Assembly: GCA_027575765.1 (NCBI GenBank)
Contig: JANBPT010000588.1
Span: forward strand, 1-29,349
DNA length: 29,349 bases
Reading direction: 5' to 3'
From: Tieghemiomyces parasiticus
Lineage: Eukaryota > Kickxellomycota > Dimargaritomycetes > Dimargaritales > Dimargaritaceae
Shown here: positions 27,662 through 29,349 of the stretch, piece after piece
How the letters are laid out: the number at the start of each line of letters is the position of its first letter
Position numbering within the stretch: position 1 is the first letter of the stretch
Program-made: the position numbers and the translations under genes
Notes under the pieces: generated by a model
The model's database searches: none
What the model was told of the DNA's origin: nothing
What the model saw: the letters and a program-made list of their open reading frames with translations, nothing else

Positions 27662-29089
27662 TTCGGACGGGTGCGGCGGGTCTTATCTGTTAGAGAGGGG
27701 GGTAGGCGAATACAAACAGGGGGTTAGACGGGAGAGGAGGGGGGCAAGCAAAACGAGTACAGGTTAAAAATTTCAGTGGCACCTCCTTCACGGGGTGATT
27801 TACACCACAAGTACGAGAATTGGGCAACAAATAGGCCCCCGAAGCCAAGCGCCGGAAGGGACTATGGTAAGGACTGTGGCCCGAATGGGGAGGAATGGTC
27901 AGCGGACTAAATGTGATCGCGATTTGCCAGGTATGCTTCAGAGAAACTACGAAGTATAGAAAAAACGGTTTGGCTGATCTATAGCGGGGCTACCAGGCGT
28001 GTCAGTGAAGGAATGGCGGGCAGCGATAATCGGTGGGGCAGACGGCCAGGGGAGTGAAGGTGGGGTTTGGTCGTCGTAACGATTGATGCTGGATAAAGTA
28101 TCTTGTAAGGACGAGAGGAGGGGGGGACCGGGAGCCACGCTAGAAGTGTCGGGGCAGGGTAGAGAGGGCGCGGACGCAAGGGCTACGTCAGATGGGTTGA
28201 GCCTGTGGGTAGAGTGGTTCCAAGGTTACGGAATCGCGGTGGGGTTCAGGTTATTGGCCGTGAGTGGATACGCTGTCAATGATGGTAGATGCAACGACCT
28301 AAGCAAGGAGGGGGATGCGGATTCTACCGGCCGATGTTGGTAGTAGGTGCGGTTCCGCGGAAACCTTGGCGTTGAAACCGAGGAGTCAATGCAGGGTTGG
28401 ACGTGAGAACTTAGAGGTTAAATGTATGTAAAAAGAGGGGCGGTTGCTGAATGAGCTAAGGCGACGATGGTAGAAATCAAGGAAGAGGGGGGGGATGTGG
28501 TTTGCTAGACGGCTAGGCTAGGTGGTCACAGTTGATATTGGATGGCGAGTGGAGGTAATAAACCTTGTGGTGCACACCACGACAGCTCACGCGGTGCACG
28601 CCGCAGTTGGCCTTGGTACCTTGCCTAAGGCGTAGGGGCCAGCGTACTGTGATTGGCATGTTCTTGTAATTTTTTACTGACTTTGATGCGAGCTTTGGCC
28701 CCACAGCAAAGCTTGGTAGCGATTATTGACCACTGCCGTCGCTAGCAACTCTACTCCAGCCATTCAGCGGGGCGTATGGCATAGGTCGAGGAGGGAGGGA
28801 GGGCGATTCCACCATAAACCTCAGGGAAGCCAGTGGTTGGCAGGCCAGTAAGCTCAGCCATGCGCAAGTGCACTTCGGCTCCGTAGGCTGTAAGGATTCT
28901 GAAGTAGGCGACGGCCTTCATGACAGCCAAACCGCCACCAGATCTTCCCTATCCTTCGACCTTTACCGTCGGCCTTGTGCACTCACATCCCTCGAACTTT
29001 GCCGTTCAACTTGTTGCAACCTCTCCACCTCTAGGTCTTTCCACTCTGCACTCGCTTAATACAGTTTCACACTTGCACCCTAAATCGCC
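27662..29089. other. Divergent intergenic region between the acidic-protein gene and MIA40
   Basis: The two flanking genes are transcribed away from each other, so this 1.4-kb stretch holds both promoters. Neither side has a convincing TATA box. Sequence just upstream of the MIA40 start (about 28900-29089) is C/T-rich, as expected of a leader here, and the side next to the acidic-protein gene is G-rich on the plus strand, which is pyrimidine-rich in that gene's sense. A minus-strand open frame at 28513-28704 lacks an ATG at its beginning and is not called. Confidence 0.45.
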
Positions 29090-29349
29090 ATGTCAAGTGA
29101 CCAGAGCAAAGACACTGTCCAATTCGTGACTCGGGAGAACCTGAGCGCCGCCGCCCCGAGCGGTGCGACCTCACCACCGACGGCCGCCCACCAGGCGGAC
29201 GTAGACGAGTGGGCCGATCGCGAAACTAGCCAGCCGGCCCTGGACACGCCGACGGAATCCGAGAAGCCGCCTCAGGCCTATGATCCGGAGACGGGCGAAA
29301 TCAACTGGGACTGCCCATGTCTGGGCGGCATGGCCACCGAGGGCCCCTG
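29090..29349 (+). CDS. MIA40: MIA40/CHCHD4 mitochondrial disulfide relay receptor, 5' part (cut by window end)
   Basis: MIA40 sits in the mitochondrial intermembrane space and oxidises incoming small cysteine proteins; Erv1/ALR re-oxidises it. The visible 86 codons end in [19 protein letters not shown] and then EGP. This is the family signature, with the redox-active CPC at residues 75-77; the next codon begins TG, as expected for the Cys of GPCG. The twin CX9C helices lie beyond the edge. The start is the only ATG that makes sense, with a CHCHD4-like N-terminus right after it: [12 protein letters not shown] (6-17) resembles the KDRIIFVTKED stretch of human CHCHD4. Between this and the CPC motif the sequence is acidic and unstructured. 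No presequence or membrane anchor is present, unlike baker's yeast Mia40, so the protein is of the short soluble type. An upstream exon carrying an anchor is unlikely given the N-terminal match but cannot be excluded. Confidence 0.93.
   Translation, partial: MSSDQSKDTVQFVTRENLSAAAPSGATSPPTAAHQADVDEWADRETSQPALDTPTESEKPPQAYDPETGEINWDCPCLGGMATEGP

Noticed and set aside
28513..28704. Minus-strand frame with a basic, ribosomal-protein-like look (KSVKNYKNMPITVRWPLRL)
   Set aside because: It begins at a GTG, is short, and I could not match it to any ribosomal protein. Left uncalled in the divergent promoter region.
1..29349. CRISPR array, bacterial operons, prophage
   Set aside because: No regularly spaced repeats or bacterial gene organisation exist; introns, TATA boxes and eukaryotic families mark the window as nuclear eukaryotic DNA.

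Overview
This window looks like nuclear DNA from a compact, intron-poor fungal genome. Evidence: long GC-rich, CpG-rich open frames on both strands, a TATAAATA promoter, an AATAAA poly(A) signal, short introns (118-143 nt) with GTAAG donors and CTAAC/TACTAAC branch sites, and eukaryotic families (bZIP factor, UBE3A-type HECT ligase, MIA40/CHCHD4). An early-diverging fungus (for example Zoopagomycota/Kickxellomycotina) would fit, but that placement is inference.

Region 1, about 1-5000, is a graveyard of mobile elements. A non-LTR retrotransposon reverse transcriptase relic lies on the minus strand (298-1092). A probable LINE endonuclease relic lies on the plus strand (about 3480-4060). A block of about 135 bp is repeated in inverted orientation (about 258-391 and 2999-3134), and a broken mariner transposase follows (about 4620-4990, minus). 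Bases 1-4561 contain only three CpG dinucleotides by my reading, whereas everything from about 5 kb onward is rich in CpG. This is the pattern expected of long-term CpG methylation and deamination.

Region 2, about 5000-19400, carries three plus-strand genes: a 708-aa bZIP factor with a possible membrane segment (7080-9206), a 1459-aa AZUL-HECT ubiquitin ligase of the UBE3A type (11786-16165) and a 204-aa secreted protein (17469-18083). The spacers of 1-2.6 kb hold no convincing gene.

Region 3, about 19450-27661, carries two minus-strand genes. One is a 930-aa single-exon nuclear-type protein of unknown function (19454-22246). The other is a four-exon gene (25304-27661) for a very acidic 655-aa protein with a C-terminal nuclear localisation signal. 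I assembled it from splice signals and reading phase.

The right edge holds the start of MIA40/CHCHD4 (29090 to beyond 29349), the mitochondrial intermembrane-space disulfide relay receptor. It is cut just after its CPC motif. It has the short, unanchored animal-type architecture with a CHCHD4-like N-terminal segment, which is the most interesting single observation here. The genes do not form a pathway or cluster; each appears to have its own promoter.
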